From NCBI RefSeq assembly GCF_026151205.1, contig NC_087079.1, positions 992,001-1,056,000 of the forward strand: DNA of 64,000 nt, given 5' to 3'. This stretch comes from Bolinopsis microptera. Taxonomy: Eukaryota; Ctenophora; Tentaculata; Lobata; Bolinopsidae. Numbering within the stretch: the stretch's first letter is position 1; the number at the start of each line of letters is the position of its first letter. Position numbers and translations under genes: made by a program. The notes beneath the pieces are model-generated. The model was not told the origin of the DNA, searched no databases, and was given only the letters and a program-made list of their open reading frames with translations. Below are positions 33,370 to 45,070 of this stretch, piece after piece.

Positions 33370-33775
33370 GGTGGCCAAGATAGCATCAAGATGCTCTGCG
33401 TGCCTCTGGGGTATGGCATCCCTACTAGGTCGCCAAGATAGCATCAAGATGCTCTGCCTGCCTCTGGGGTATGGCATCCCTACTAGGTCGCCAAGATAGC
33501 ATCAAGATGCTCTGCCTGCCTCTGGGGTATGGCATCCCTACTAGGTGGCCAAGATAGCATCAAGATGCTCTGCCTGCCTCTGGGGTATGGCATCCCTACT
33601 AGGTCGCCAAGATAGCATCAAGATGCTCTGCCTGCCTCTGGGGTATGGCATCCCTACTAGGTCGCCAAGATAGCATCAAGATGCTCTGCCTGCCTCTGGG
33701 GTATGGCATCCCTACTAGGTGGCCAAGATAGCATCAAGATGCTCTGCCTGCCTCTGGGGTATGGCATCCCTACTA
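33370..33775. repeat. 58-bp tandem repeat, 7 copies
   Basis: Seven units of exactly 58 bases start at 33370, 33428, 33486, 33544, 33602, 33660 and 33718. Each opens GGTSGCCAAGATAGCATCAA and closes GGCATCCCTACTA. Units differ only at two or three positions (GGTGG or GGTCG; GCGTG or GCCTG), so expansion is recent. No coding role. Confidence 0.95.
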
Positions 33776-34174
33776 GATGCCGGAGTTTACTTTGTGGAGA
33801 TGATAAAATAAAAGTGAGATAAAGGGGGTGAGTAGATGCTGTAGTGCCGATTCGGTGATGACTAGAGAGAATGAAGTGAACAAACATGTGTTTTGTGTAT
33901 CCAGGGCTTTGCAGTCTGATCCAGATCCTCTGGCACCATGATTTAAACTGGCGTTTTTGTCGTCGATAGGGTGTTTAATGAAAAATTGTGGAATGGGGCA
34001 GATCAAAGCCGAAATAACGGAATATGGAGTTGTTAGAGTTTTTTATTTAGAGCATAAAAACTTGTGGTTTTATTTAACATTTAAATATTGGTAATCTGTT
34101 AGTTGTGGTTTCATAATATTTAAATAATGATATTTTGTTGGCGCGTACAATTAATTAACTCTAATCCTGCTCAG
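33776..34174. other. Presumed intron, nothing recognised
   Basis: AT-rich and non-coding between the 58-bp array and exon C. A pyrimidine-containing acceptor ends it (CTCTAATCCTGCTCAG). Confidence 0.4.
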
Positions 34175-34263
34175 ATGAGGAGAAAGATTCGGTAAAAGAG
34201 AAAGGCGAGAAGAGAAAGAACGTTCCTTTGTGGAAACCCAACGGTCCCAATGGAAATGGCATG
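34175..34263 (+). CDS. Candidate exon C of unrecognised plus-strand gene
   Basis: An 89-base open segment after TCCTGCTCAG and before the donor GTCAGT at 34264. Read with one base from exon B it gives DEEKDSVKEKGEKRKNVPLW and then PNGPNGNG, a charged Lys/Glu stretch ending in a Pro-Asn-Gly patch. It enters in phase 1 and leaves in phase 0, fitting exon B before and exon D after. A shifted frame meets a stop (GGTAA), so the phase is informative. No domain recognised. The intron from exon B would be about 27.9 kb and contain the GPCR gene, so the link is plausible but unproven. Confidence 0.5.
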
Positions 34264-34892
34264 GTCAGTAAAACTTTCTTACTATTATTATTATTTGTTT
34301 TAGATCGTTTTGTAAATAAGAAACTTCGATTGTAAAGAACTCAGCTTCATTTAAAATATTAAAAGAGTAGCCAAACGTTGAATATCATTCTCAATTTCAA
34401 ACATTATCAAACAAAAGAAATGGTTAAATCTCACATTTACACCCCTTTAAGAAATTCTAATAAGAATAAGAGCTTCTTGATCCTTGTTTAGATGTAAGAA
34501 TCTATCTTAGTTCCTCGTGGACTGTATAATGTATACTATACAATATAATGTTATTCAATGTATATTATACCATATAGTATACCATTTATACTGTATATAC
34601 AATGTATAGTATACCATATTGTATACCATGTATAATGTATATACAATTTATAGTACATCAAATAACGGAGTAAGTTCTTCCAACCGGATATTATCCAACT
34701 ATCAAAATTTATAGTACACACGTGGTATTATTATCATTAAAAGTGTATTTAATGATAAACCATTTGTAGGTTTACTGGGGTCTGGTATAGGGAGGCAAAG
34801 TTGTCAGGTTTTATTGCAGCTATTTCAGCAGCGTCTGCGCGGCGCAAGCCTTTTCTAGTATCAATTAAATAATAACCAACGTAAACTGAAGA
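34264..34892. other. Presumed intron with AT-rich short repeats
   Basis: Imperfect repeats of GTATACTATAC/GTATATACAATG type at about 34525-34655. No coding signal. The right end is the 3' flank of the glutamate receptor. Confidence 0.4.
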
Positions 34893-35732
34893 TCAAATCA
34901 TTGCTGAATCGTTTGTCGTATCAATGTTACCAGAACCTATTTTAGCTTCGTATGTTAGTTGCTCCTTCTTCTTGCCCATGTTGGGCGGATCAAACCATTC
35001 CTCAATCACCTCACGACACTTGTACCTAATCCTGCTCTGCAAGCACGTGAGAACAGACTGTCCCTTCTCTATACTGTCCCTGCCGGGCTACGTACAATGT
35101 TTCCAAGAACACTGTTACAAACGACAGTGAGGCTCCCTACCCCCAGAATAAGGAAAGTCCCACTAGATAAGCAACCCGAACTTAGTGTCACTCCCAACTG
35201 AGTAGCACAGGCTGCCACCGTCGTCCCGCTTGTGTACCACTCAATCGAACTTGCTGGTGAACCAGCCCTTCTCCCGGTACCTCAGGAACATCTTGTTAAT
35301 CAGGGCGGTGTAGGGAGAGTTCACTTGTGTTCCAACGCCCACTGGGTTGTTGAATTTACCCGTTTTTATATGAGCATTGATTTGCAGTCGCCCTTGAAAT
35401 GGTAGGACAGAACCGAACTGTCGTCTATGAAGACAAACCCACCCTCTTTAACTTTGTCAATTCCTCCTGAAGGTCCTGCAGTTGGCACGCCCTTCTCAGC
35501 TAATCTGTTGTACTCCTCATCGTCATGACTGGACATTCATGATCTGCAGGTTCCTGTCCTGGGATGAGTCCCCACTTGTAGTCGTTTTGCACCAGCAAGT
35601 CAGAGAGGCCTCGTATCGTGGCAGTAGACCTGTCTAGTGTGAGATGGGCGGTGAGGTTGGCGGTGGTACATGGAGGTTAGTATCATGATGAACAGCCACC
35701 AGATGAAGAGAAGGAAACCCGCCCTGAGGGGG
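34893..35732 (-). pseudogene. Ionotropic glutamate receptor, M3 to C-terminus, six frame changes
   Basis: Read leftwards from an acceptor (CCAACAG) at 35733. It shows the third membrane helix FLLFIWWLFIMILTSMY and the gate motif TANLTAHLTLDR (the family's SYTANLAAFLT). The second half of the ligand-binding domain follows: GLSDLLVQNDYKWGLIPGQ, HDDEEYNRLAEKGVP, FVFIDDSSVLSYHFKGDC, NNPVGVGTQVNSPYTALINK, FLRYREKGWF. A last helix resembles M4 (SGTFLILGVGSLTVVC), and a basic tail ends at TGA 34895-34893. Such receptors are glutamate-gated cation channels of the plasma membrane. Frames change near 35668, 35540, 35385, 35243, 35110 and 35040. The protein signal persists through every change, so indel errors are as likely as true decay. 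Earlier exons should lie to the right, perhaps hidden in the noisy region. Confidence 0.85.
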
Positions 35733-35739
35733 CTGTTGG

Positions 35740-38700
35740 TGGAGTGTCTGTTCCTTGCAACTCGAACCCCTGGGGGATAGTGGGTCAGTTGGGAGAGTGT
35801 CTGTTCCCTTTGCAACACGAACCCTGGGGGATATGTGGGTTAGTTGGGAGAGTGTCTGTCCTTGCAACACGAACCCTGGGGGAATAGTGGGTTAGTTGGG
35901 AAGTGTCTGTTCCTTGCAACACGAACTCTGGGGGATAGTGGTTAGATGGGGGTGTTCTGTTCCTTGCATTTCACAACGGAAAAACCTGGGGATAGGTTGG
36001 GTTAGTTGGGAGGGATGTGTTGTTCTGTTTCCATCATGGGCAAACATCGCGCGAAAAAAACAACCCTTGGGGGGGGATAGGTGGTTTAGTGTGTGTTTTA
36101 GTGGTGTTCTGTTCCTTTGGGCAACACGATACCCCCTGGGGGATAGAGGGGGTTAGTGTCTAGGTTTTTCACTTTTGCAACAACGTAAAACCCTGTGGGG
36201 TATTAGGTGGGGGGTTCAGGTTGGTCGCCTAGTTCCTTGTCATACCCACGAAAAAAACCCTGGGGGGGGATAGTGGGGCTTAGGTTTGGGAGAGGGGTCT
36301 TAGGTTCCTTGCAAAACACGAAAAAACCCTCGGGGTGATAGGGGTGGGGGTTTTAGTGCGGGGTTTTTGTGGTCTGTTTCCTTGCACAAACACGAAACCC
36401 TGGGGGGGGGTTAGTGGGGGTTTAGGTGGTCTGTAGTTTTCCCTTGCTCCAACTGAACACAGCGAAAAATCGCACATGGGGAGATAGTTGGGTTTTTTAA
36501 GAGGTGTGGTCTGTTATCCTTTGGCCAATATGACTCAAACGGGGTACACAACCTTGGGGGGGATAGGGGGTTTGTGTTCTTTCTGGTTTCCTTGCCAACA
36601 CGAACCCCATGGGGAGATTAGTGTGGTTTGTGGTCTGTTTTTACATTGCAACCCCACGAAAACAACCCTGGGGGTAGTGGGGTAGTTTTGGGGGGGGTGT
36701 GGTCTGTTTTCCTTGCCTAACACCAACGAAAAACCCTGGGGGGGTTACGTAGGGTTTATGGTCTGTTCCTTGCATACACGGAAAACCCCCCCTGGGCGGA
36801 TAGTGGGGGTTAGTTGTTTGTTTCCCTTGGCAACAACGAAATACCCTGGGGGTAGTGGGTTTTAGGATGGGTAGTAGTGTCTGTTTTTTTTCCTTTGCAA
36901 CACCGAAAATCCCTGGGGAGGTTATAAGTGGGTTTAGTTGCGGGGGAGAGGTGTTATTAGTTCCTGTGCAATACACGGAAAAAACCATGGGGGGGGATTA
37001 TAGAGTTGTGGGTTAATGGGGGAGAGTGGTTCTGTTCTCACCTTGCAACCAACGAAACCCTGGGGATAAAGTGGGGTTAGTTGGTGAGAGTGGTCTGTTT
37101 CCTTGCCCAAACACACGAACTCCATGGGGGGATTTAGTGGGGTTAAAGTTTTTGGGGTAGGGTGTCTTGATGCCTTTTGCAAACCACGAACCCTGGGGGG
37201 ATAGTGGGGTTGTAGGTGGTCTGTTTCCTTGCAATACAAGCGAAAAACACCCTGGGGGGGATAGGGTGGGGGGTGAGTTTTTGGGGAGGGTGGTTTCTGT
37301 TTAGCCTTGCATAACCACGTAAAATCCCTGGGGGGAATAAGTGTGGTTTGTTGGGAGAGTGTCTGTATCCCTTGCAGCTGCAAGATCACGATAAAACAAA
37401 CACCCTGGGGGAGATAGTTGGGTTAGTGTGCTCGCCTGTTGATTTGGGCAACCCCACGATACCCCTGGGGGGGGAATTAGGTGGGTTAGTTGGGGTCATT
37501 GTTTCCTCTAGCCAAAAAAACGAAACCCCCTGGGGGGGGATAGAGTGGGTATAGTTGTTCTGTTTCTCTTAGGGCAAACAACGAACTCCCATGGTGGAGG
37601 GAAATTAGTTGGGGGTTAGTGGTCTGTTTACTTTTGCATAACCCCCAACACCGAAAATCCCTGGGGGGGATAGTGGGTTAAGTTGGGAGAGAGTGGTTTC
37701 TGTTCCTTGGCAACCACGAAAAAAACCCTGGGGGGGAGATTAGTGGGTTTAGTGGTTCCTGTCCTTATGGCAATAACACGAACCCTGGGGGGGACTATAG
37801 TGGGTCTACGTTGGGGGTTTTCAAGGTATCCTTTGGGCCAAACACGAAACCCTGGGGCAGATAATGTGGGTTAGTGTCTCTGTTTTCCTTTGCAACCATA
37901 CGGGAACCAATGGGGGATAAGTGGGTTTTCGTGTCTGTTTCCTTAAGCAAACCCCACCGAAACCTGGGGGGCGAGATCAAGGCGGGTTTAGTGCTCTGTT
38001 CCTTGCCAACCACGAAAAAAACCCCTGGGGGATATAAGTTGGGTTTGTGTTCTTGTTCCCTTTGGCCAACCACGAAAAAACCCCTGGGGGATTTTAGTGG
38101 CGTTTTAGGGTTGTTCTGTTACCTCTGCAACCTACGAACCCGTGGGGGGATTAGTGTGGGTTAGTTGGGAGGGAGGTGTTCTGTTCCTTGGCAACAGAAA
38201 AATACCCCTGGGGGATATAGGTTGGGTTTAGATTGGGAGGAGATGGTCTGTTTCACTGTTCGCATACCCACAGGGGGATCCAGCTTGGGGGATTTTTATA
38301 GGTGGGTTTTTGGGGGGGGAGGGTTAATGGGAAGAGTGGGTTTCTTGTCCTTTGGCAAAACACGGAAAAAAAAAAATCACCCTGGGGGGATAGGGTGGGG
38401 GTTGTGGTCTGTTCCTGGCAGCCTTACACGACCCCTGTGGGGGATAGTGGGGGGGTTTAAGTGGGGTCTGTTCCTTTGGCATAACCGACGAATAAACCCT
38501 GGGGTGGGATAGGTGGGTTAGTGGTGTCTGTCTTTTTCCTTGCAAACCCCACGAAAAAACCCCTGGGGGATAGAGTGGGTTTTGTTGGGGTCTGTTTCTC
38601 CTTGCAACCACAGGAATCCACTGGGGATTTTAAGTTAGGGTTAGTGTCTTTTCCTTTGCAACACGAAAACTCCTGGGGCGAATAGTGGGTTAGGTTGGCG

Positions 38701-41700
38701 AAGTTTTCTGGTCTGTTCCTTAGGCATACACGTACCCTGGGGGGATAGTCGGGTAGTGTCTGTTTCCCTTGCAAACACGGAAAAACCCTGGGGGATAGTG
38801 GTTAGGTGTGGGAGAAGAGTGGTGGTTACTGGGGTTCCCTTGCAAAACACGTACCCCTGGGGGGCTAGGTGGGTTAGTTGGGAAGAGTGGTTCTGGTTTC
38901 CCTTGGCAAAAACCCCATCGAAAACTTCCTGGGGGGATTGTGGGGTTAGTTGGGAAGATGTGTCCTGTTATCCTTGGCAATCGCCACGGGAAACCCCTGG
39001 GGAGGATTGTGGGGGTTAGTTTGGGGGAGGAGTGGGTCTGTTCCTTATGCAATAAATAACAAAAAAATCACGATACCTCTGGGGGTGGGCGGGATTAGTG
39101 GTGGTTTAGTTGGGGGGAGAGTGTTCCTGTTCCTTTGCAAACCACGTAAACCCTTGGGGATAAGTGGGGGTTTAGTTGGGAGTGTAGTGTCTGTTTTCCT
39201 AGCAAACCAAACGAACCCCTGGGGGATAGGTTGGGGGTTTAGTTGGGGGAGAGTGTGTCTGTTTCCTTTGCACCACGAAAAAAAACCCCCTGGGGGGATA
39301 GTGGGGTTAGTTGGTCTTGTCCTTTGCTAATCAACGGAAAAAACCCCTGGGGGGGATAGTTGGGGTATAGTTGTTTTCTGTTTCCTTGCAAAACCCCCTA
39401 CGACACCCTGGGTGGATTTAGTGGGGTTTTTAGTGTTTTTCTGTTTTCCTTTGCAACAACCGGAACCTGGGGGGGATAAGTGGGTTAGTTGGGTCCTGTT
39501 TCCTCTGGCATTCACGACACCCTGGGGGGGGTCAGGGGTTGGGTTAGTGGGTCTGTTTCCTTTGCTAAACCCACGGGAAAACCCTGGGGTGGATAGGGGT
39601 TGGGAGGAGTGTTCTTGTTTCTTGCCACAAATACCACGCAAACACTGTGGGGGTTTTTAGTGGGGTTTTTGTGTCTGTTTTCCTTTGCTAACCCACGGAA
39701 ACCCTGGGGGATTAGGATTAAGGGGTGGGTTGTGGTCTGTTCCTTGCGCAAACACCGAACACCTGGGGGATTAGTGGGGGTTAGTGTCTGTGTTCTCTTG
39801 CACGCTCGGAAAAACCCTGGGGGGATTTGTGGGTTTTGTGTCTGTTATCCTTTGCCAAAACACGGAACCATGGCGGGATAGTGGGGTAGTGGGAGAGTGT
39901 CTGTTCCTTGCATACCCCCACGAACGACCTGGGGGGGGATAGGGGGTTAAGTTGTTCTGTCTCCTCTGCAAACACGAAAAACCCTGGGGGATAAGTGGGT
40001 TTTAAGTTTGGGGAGGGACGTGGTCTGCTTTCCTTGCATAAAACCACGAACCCTGGGGGGGATAGTGGGGTTAGTTGTCTTGTCTTCCTTGCCAAACACA
40101 CGAAAAAACCCTGTGGGGTTTAGTTGGGGAGTGTGTCTGTTCCTTTGCTAACCACAGGGTCCCTGGGGGGATTAGTGGGTTAGTGGGTCTGTACCCTTTT
40201 GGCACCACGGAAAACTGGGGGGATAGTGGGGTTAGTTGGGGGAGGTAGTGTCTGTTGTCCTTGCAAACACGATATAACCCTGGGGGTTTGATTAGTGGGT
40301 TTTAGTTTGGGAGGAGTCTTCTGTTCCTTGCAACCACGAAAACCCTGGGGGGAATAAGTGGGGTTAGTGGGTTTGGTATCCCTGGCCAAACCACGGAAAT
40401 ACCCTATGGGGGATAAGTGGGTTAGTTGGGTTCTTGTTCTATGGCAAACCCACGACACCCTGGGGGGTTTTACGGGGGTTGGATGGGGGAGAGTGTCTGT
40501 CCTTTGAACCACGAACCCTGGGGGGGATATAGTGGGGATAATGTTGGGGAGAGTGGGGGTTTCCTGTTTTTCTTTGCATAACACGTGGAAAAACCCTGGG
40601 GGGGGGATACGTTGTGGTTTCAGTGGCATGTTGCCTTGCAACCTCCCGAAAACCATGGGGGGGGATAGGGTCGGGGCTTAGTGTCGGTTTCCTTGCACAC
40701 CACGTAAATACACCCTGGGGGGTTTTTAGTGGTGGTTTAGTGTTCTTGGTTTCTTGCAAAACCACGGGTAACCCTGGTGGATAGGTGGGGTTTAGTTGGT
40801 TCTGTTTTACCTTGCATCACGGAAATAAAAACATCTGGGGGATTATAGTGGGTTAGGGTTGGGAGAGGTTGTGTGTCTGTTTCCTTGGCAACATCGAAAT
40901 CCTGGGGGAGGATTTAAGTGGGTTTAGGTTTGGGGGGAGTGATGTTGGGTTCTGTTCCTTGGCACACACGGGGAAACCCTGGGGGGATTAAAGTGGGGTT
41001 TAAGGTTGGGAGAGGGGTCTGTTACTTTGCCAATCCACGAAACCCTGGGGATTATTGGTGGGTTTGTTTGGAGGTGTGGGTCTGTTTCCTTGCTAAAACA
41101 CGACAAACCCTGGGGGGAATAGGGTGGCGGTTAGTGGTCTGTTTCCTTAGCTAAACACACGTAGGGGGGAAAACCCCTGGGGGGGGGGGATAGTGGGGTT
41201 ATAGTTGGTCCATTGGTTTTCCTTTTTGGTCAAAAAAAACACGGGGGGAAAACCCCTGGGGGATAAGTGGGTTTAGTGTCTGTTTTCCTTGGCAACCAAC
41301 CGGAAAAACCTGGGGGGATTTATGTGGGTTTGTTGGACAAAAGAGTGTTGTCTGGGTGTACTTTTTGCAAACACGAAACCCTGGGGGGGGATTTGGTGGC
41401 TTAGTTTGGGTTTAGGTGTTCTGTTCCTTGCAAACCACGAAACCCTGGGGGGGGGATAGGTGGGTTAGTGTTCCTGTTTTCCTTGCAACCCCACCGAACC
41501 CTGGGGGGGATAAGTGGGTTTTTGTTGGGTCTGTTTTCCTTGCATAAACAACCGAACCCTTTGGGGATATGTGGGTTAAGGTTTTGGGAAGGTACGTGGT
41601 TCTTGTTCTTGGCAACCACCGAAAACCCTCGGGGATAGGTTGGGGGTTTGTGTCGGTTTTTCTTTGCAAAATACACGAAAAACCCTGGGGGATGAGTGGG

Positions 41701-44700
41701 GTTTAGTGTTCTGGTTACCCCTTGCAAAACCCCACGATAAACACCCTGGGGGGATGAGTGGGTTTAGTGGTTTCTGTTCCTTGCTACACGAAACCCCTGG
41801 GGGGATTGGGGATTGAGGGTTAATGGTCTTGTTCCATTTTGCATAAACACACGAACCCTTGGGGGGTGGATTAGTGGGTTTAGTGTTCTGGTTCCACTTT
41901 GGCTAAACCACCGGAAAACCTCAATAAACCCTGGGGGATAGTGGGTTAGTTGCTGTTGTTCCCTCTTGGCATAAAAACCCCAAAGAACCCTGGGGGGGAA
42001 TAGGGGTTAGTTTGGGAGAGTGTTTATGTTCCTTTTGACAACACGGAACCCTTGGGGGGGATTTATAGGTGGGTTAGCTGTTCTGGTTCCTTTGCATAAA
42101 CCACCGGAAACACCCCCTTGGGGGATAGTGGATGCTTTTAGTGTCTTGTTTCCTTTTTGCAAATCATCGGACACCCTGGGGCGATAGGGGGTTTAAGTGG
42201 GGGTCTGTTCCCTTTGCATATCACGTCACCCTGGGGGGATAGGGGGGTTAGTGTTCTGGGTTTCTTGCAACACGGGTAAACCACTGGGGGATAGTGGGGG
42301 TTGGGTTGGGTTTTAGTGTCTGTTTTCCATTGCAACCACGATATAACCATGGGGGGTTAGTGGGTTTGTGGTCGCTGTTTTCCTTGCAAACCTCGAACCC
42401 TGGGGGGATAGTGGGTTAAGTGTTCTGTTTCCTTGGCAACCTCCACGAACCCCATGGGGGATTGGTGGGTTTTAGTGTCTGTTCCTTGGTAACCGGAAAA
42501 CCCTGGGGGGGTATTAGTGGCGGGTTAAGTGTAGTTCCTTTGCTAACCACGAAAACCCCTGGGGGGATTCAGTGGGGTTTAGTGTCTGTTTCCCTTGGCA
42601 AAAACACGAAACCCCTGGGGGGAAGTGGGGTTTAAGGTTGGGTAGGGAGTGGGGTCTGTTCCTGCAAACACGAACCCCTGGGGGGATAGGTTGGGTTAGG
42701 TGTCTGTTTCCTTGCAAAACTCGAACCCTGGGGGGAATGGGATCGTGGGTTAGTTTCGGTTTTCCCTTTTGGCCACAAAACACGAACACCTGGGGGGATA
42801 GTGGGGGTTAGTGGTCTGTTCTTGGCAACACGAAAAACCCCTTGGGGGGATAGTGGGTAGGTTGGGGGGGCAGGTCTGTTTCCTTGGCATAATAACCCCA
42901 CGAAAAAACCCTGTTGGGATAGTGGGTTTTAAGTGGGGAAGAGTGTCTGTTCCTTGGGCAAACACGAAAACCCCCTGGGGGGTAGGTGGGTTAGTGTCTT
43001 GGTTCTTCTGGTTTCTTGCAAACAACGGAAAACCCTGGGGGGATAGGTGGGTTAGTTGGGGAGAGTGGTCGTCTTTTTCCTTGCAAGACTACCCGAAAAC
43101 CCCTGGGTAGGGATAGTGGGGTTAGTGTTCTGGTTTCCTGTGCAAGCCACGGAACCATGGGGGATAGTGGGTTTCGTTTGGAGAGTGGGGTCTGTTCCTT
43201 GCAAACCCCAGAATCTCCCTGGGGGCCACTAAGTGGGTTTTAGGTGGTCTGTTTCCTTTGCAAAAACACGACAACCCCTGGGGGGATAGGGGGTGGGGTT
43301 TTTTGGGAGGGAGGTGGTGGTTCTAGTTCCTGCCAAACACCACCGAAATCCCCCTGGGGGGTAGTGGGGTTAGGGGTTTGCGAGAGTGGGTATGTTCATT
43401 TAATGCATAAAACCCCACGAAAACTCCTGTGGGCATTAAGGTTGGGTTTAGTTGGGTGGAGAGTTGTCTGTTCCTTTGGCAAACCACGATAAATCACCGT
43501 GGGGGGGATTAGTTGGGTTTAGTGGTCTGTTCCTTGCCAAAAACCCCACGAAAACACAACTGGGGAGAATTAGGGTGGGTTTATCGTTGGGAGAGGTTGT
43601 TCTTTTCCTTGCAACACGGGATAAACCCATTGGGGGGTGATAGTGGGTTTAGTTGGGGGCGAGAGTGTTCTGTTCCTTGTTGAAACAATACACGAAACCC
43701 CGGGGGGGGGAAAGTTGGGGGGGTTTTAGTTGGGGCCGGGGGGTGGTTGTTCTGTTCCTTGGCAACACGAATAAACCCTTGGGGGATAGTAGGGTTTTTT
43801 AGTGTATGTTCCTTGCAACCAACGGATAAAACTAAAACACCTAGGGGGCATAGTGGGGTTGTTGGGAGGGGTGTCTGTTTTCCTTGCAACACGAAACCCT
43901 TGGGGGGGATTTTAGGGAGGGTTAGGTTGGGGTGAGGGGCTGGAGTGATCTGTATCCCTTTTGCAAAACGGAAACCCTGGGGGGATAGTGTGGTAGTTTG
44001 GGGGAGGGGGGAGTCGTCTGTTCCTTGGCAAAAAAACAACGAAAAAAATTACCCCTTTGGGGTGTTAAGTGGGTTATGTTGTTCTGTATCTTGCCAAATA
44101 CCACGAAACAACCCTGGGGGGATTGTGGGGTGTTAGGGATGGGGAGGAAGTGTCTTGTTACTTTGGCAAACACGAAATAAAACCATGGGGGCTTAGTGGG
44201 CTTAGGTGTCTGTTCCTTTGCAAATACACCGAACCCTGGGGGGGGTTTAGTTGGGAGGGAGTGCTCCTGTTCCTTGGGCAAAACCCGAAACCCTGGGGGA
44301 TTCAGTGGGTTTTAGCGTCTGTTTCCTTTGCTAACACACGAACAAAAATAACCCCTTGGGGGAGAAGGTGGGGTATTAGGTATGGGAGAGTTTGGTTTCT
44401 TGTATTGCCTTTGGACAACACGATACCCTGGGGGGATAAGTGGGGTTAGTGTCTGTTCCTTGGCAAAAAACCCCACGAAACCCTGGGGGTTAGTGGGGTT
44501 AGTGGTCTGTGTTCCCTTGCAAAAAACACCGAAACCCTGGGGGGATGTAGTGGGTTAGTGTGGGGAGGGGAGTGTTTCTGGTTCTTGCAACAACGGGGGA
44601 AAAAAATCCTGGGGGGGATTATAGAGGGTTTAAGTTTGGGGGGAAGAGGTGGTCTGTTTCCTTTTAGCAAAACACAACGGGGATTCCCTGGGGGGGGATT

Positions 44701-45070
44701 GAGTGGGTTAGTGTCTGGTTCCTTTGCAACCCACGTACCTGGGGGGCGGTTTAGTGGGGTTTTTTTAGTGGTCTGTCTTGCAATACCCACGGAAACCCCT
44801 GGGGGATAGTGGGTTAGGTTGGGTTAGTGGTCTGTTTTCCCTTGCCAACCCACGAACACCCCTGGGGGATTGTGGGTTAGTATGGGAGGTAGTGGTCTTG
44901 TTCCTTGCAAACAACGATCCCTTGGCGGATAGTGGGTTTTTAGGTTTGGGGAGGAGGTGTCTGGTTTCCACCCTTTGCAATAAACCGAAAACCCTGGGGA
45001 TGTGGGGTTAGTTGGGTTTTAGTCGTTTCTGTTCCTTGCAAACACCGAACCCTGGGGAGATAGTGGGTTA
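35740..45070. repeat. 9.3-kb minisatellite, about 53-55-bp unit
   Basis: Units carry GTCTGTTCCTTGCAACACGA then ACCCTGGGGGATAGTGGGTT, with or without a TTGGGAGAG segment, giving long (53-55) and short (about 45) forms. Clean starts are at 35744, 35797 and 35852; after about 36.0 kb every unit has homopolymer expansions. There are roughly 170-190 units. The array starts 12 bases upstream of the glutamate-receptor acceptor, so it fills the intron before M3. Long frames on either strand here (PPGV..., GGIV...) come from the repeat and are not genes. Confidence 0.93.

Noticed and set aside
36280-45011. Many overlapping frames of PPGV/TNPTIPP and GGIVGLVG type on both strands
   Set aside because: All are translations of the 53-base satellite with random indels.
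35740-45070. Regular repeats resembling a CRISPR array
   Set aside because: Units are contiguous with no unique spacers, and the host is an animal.
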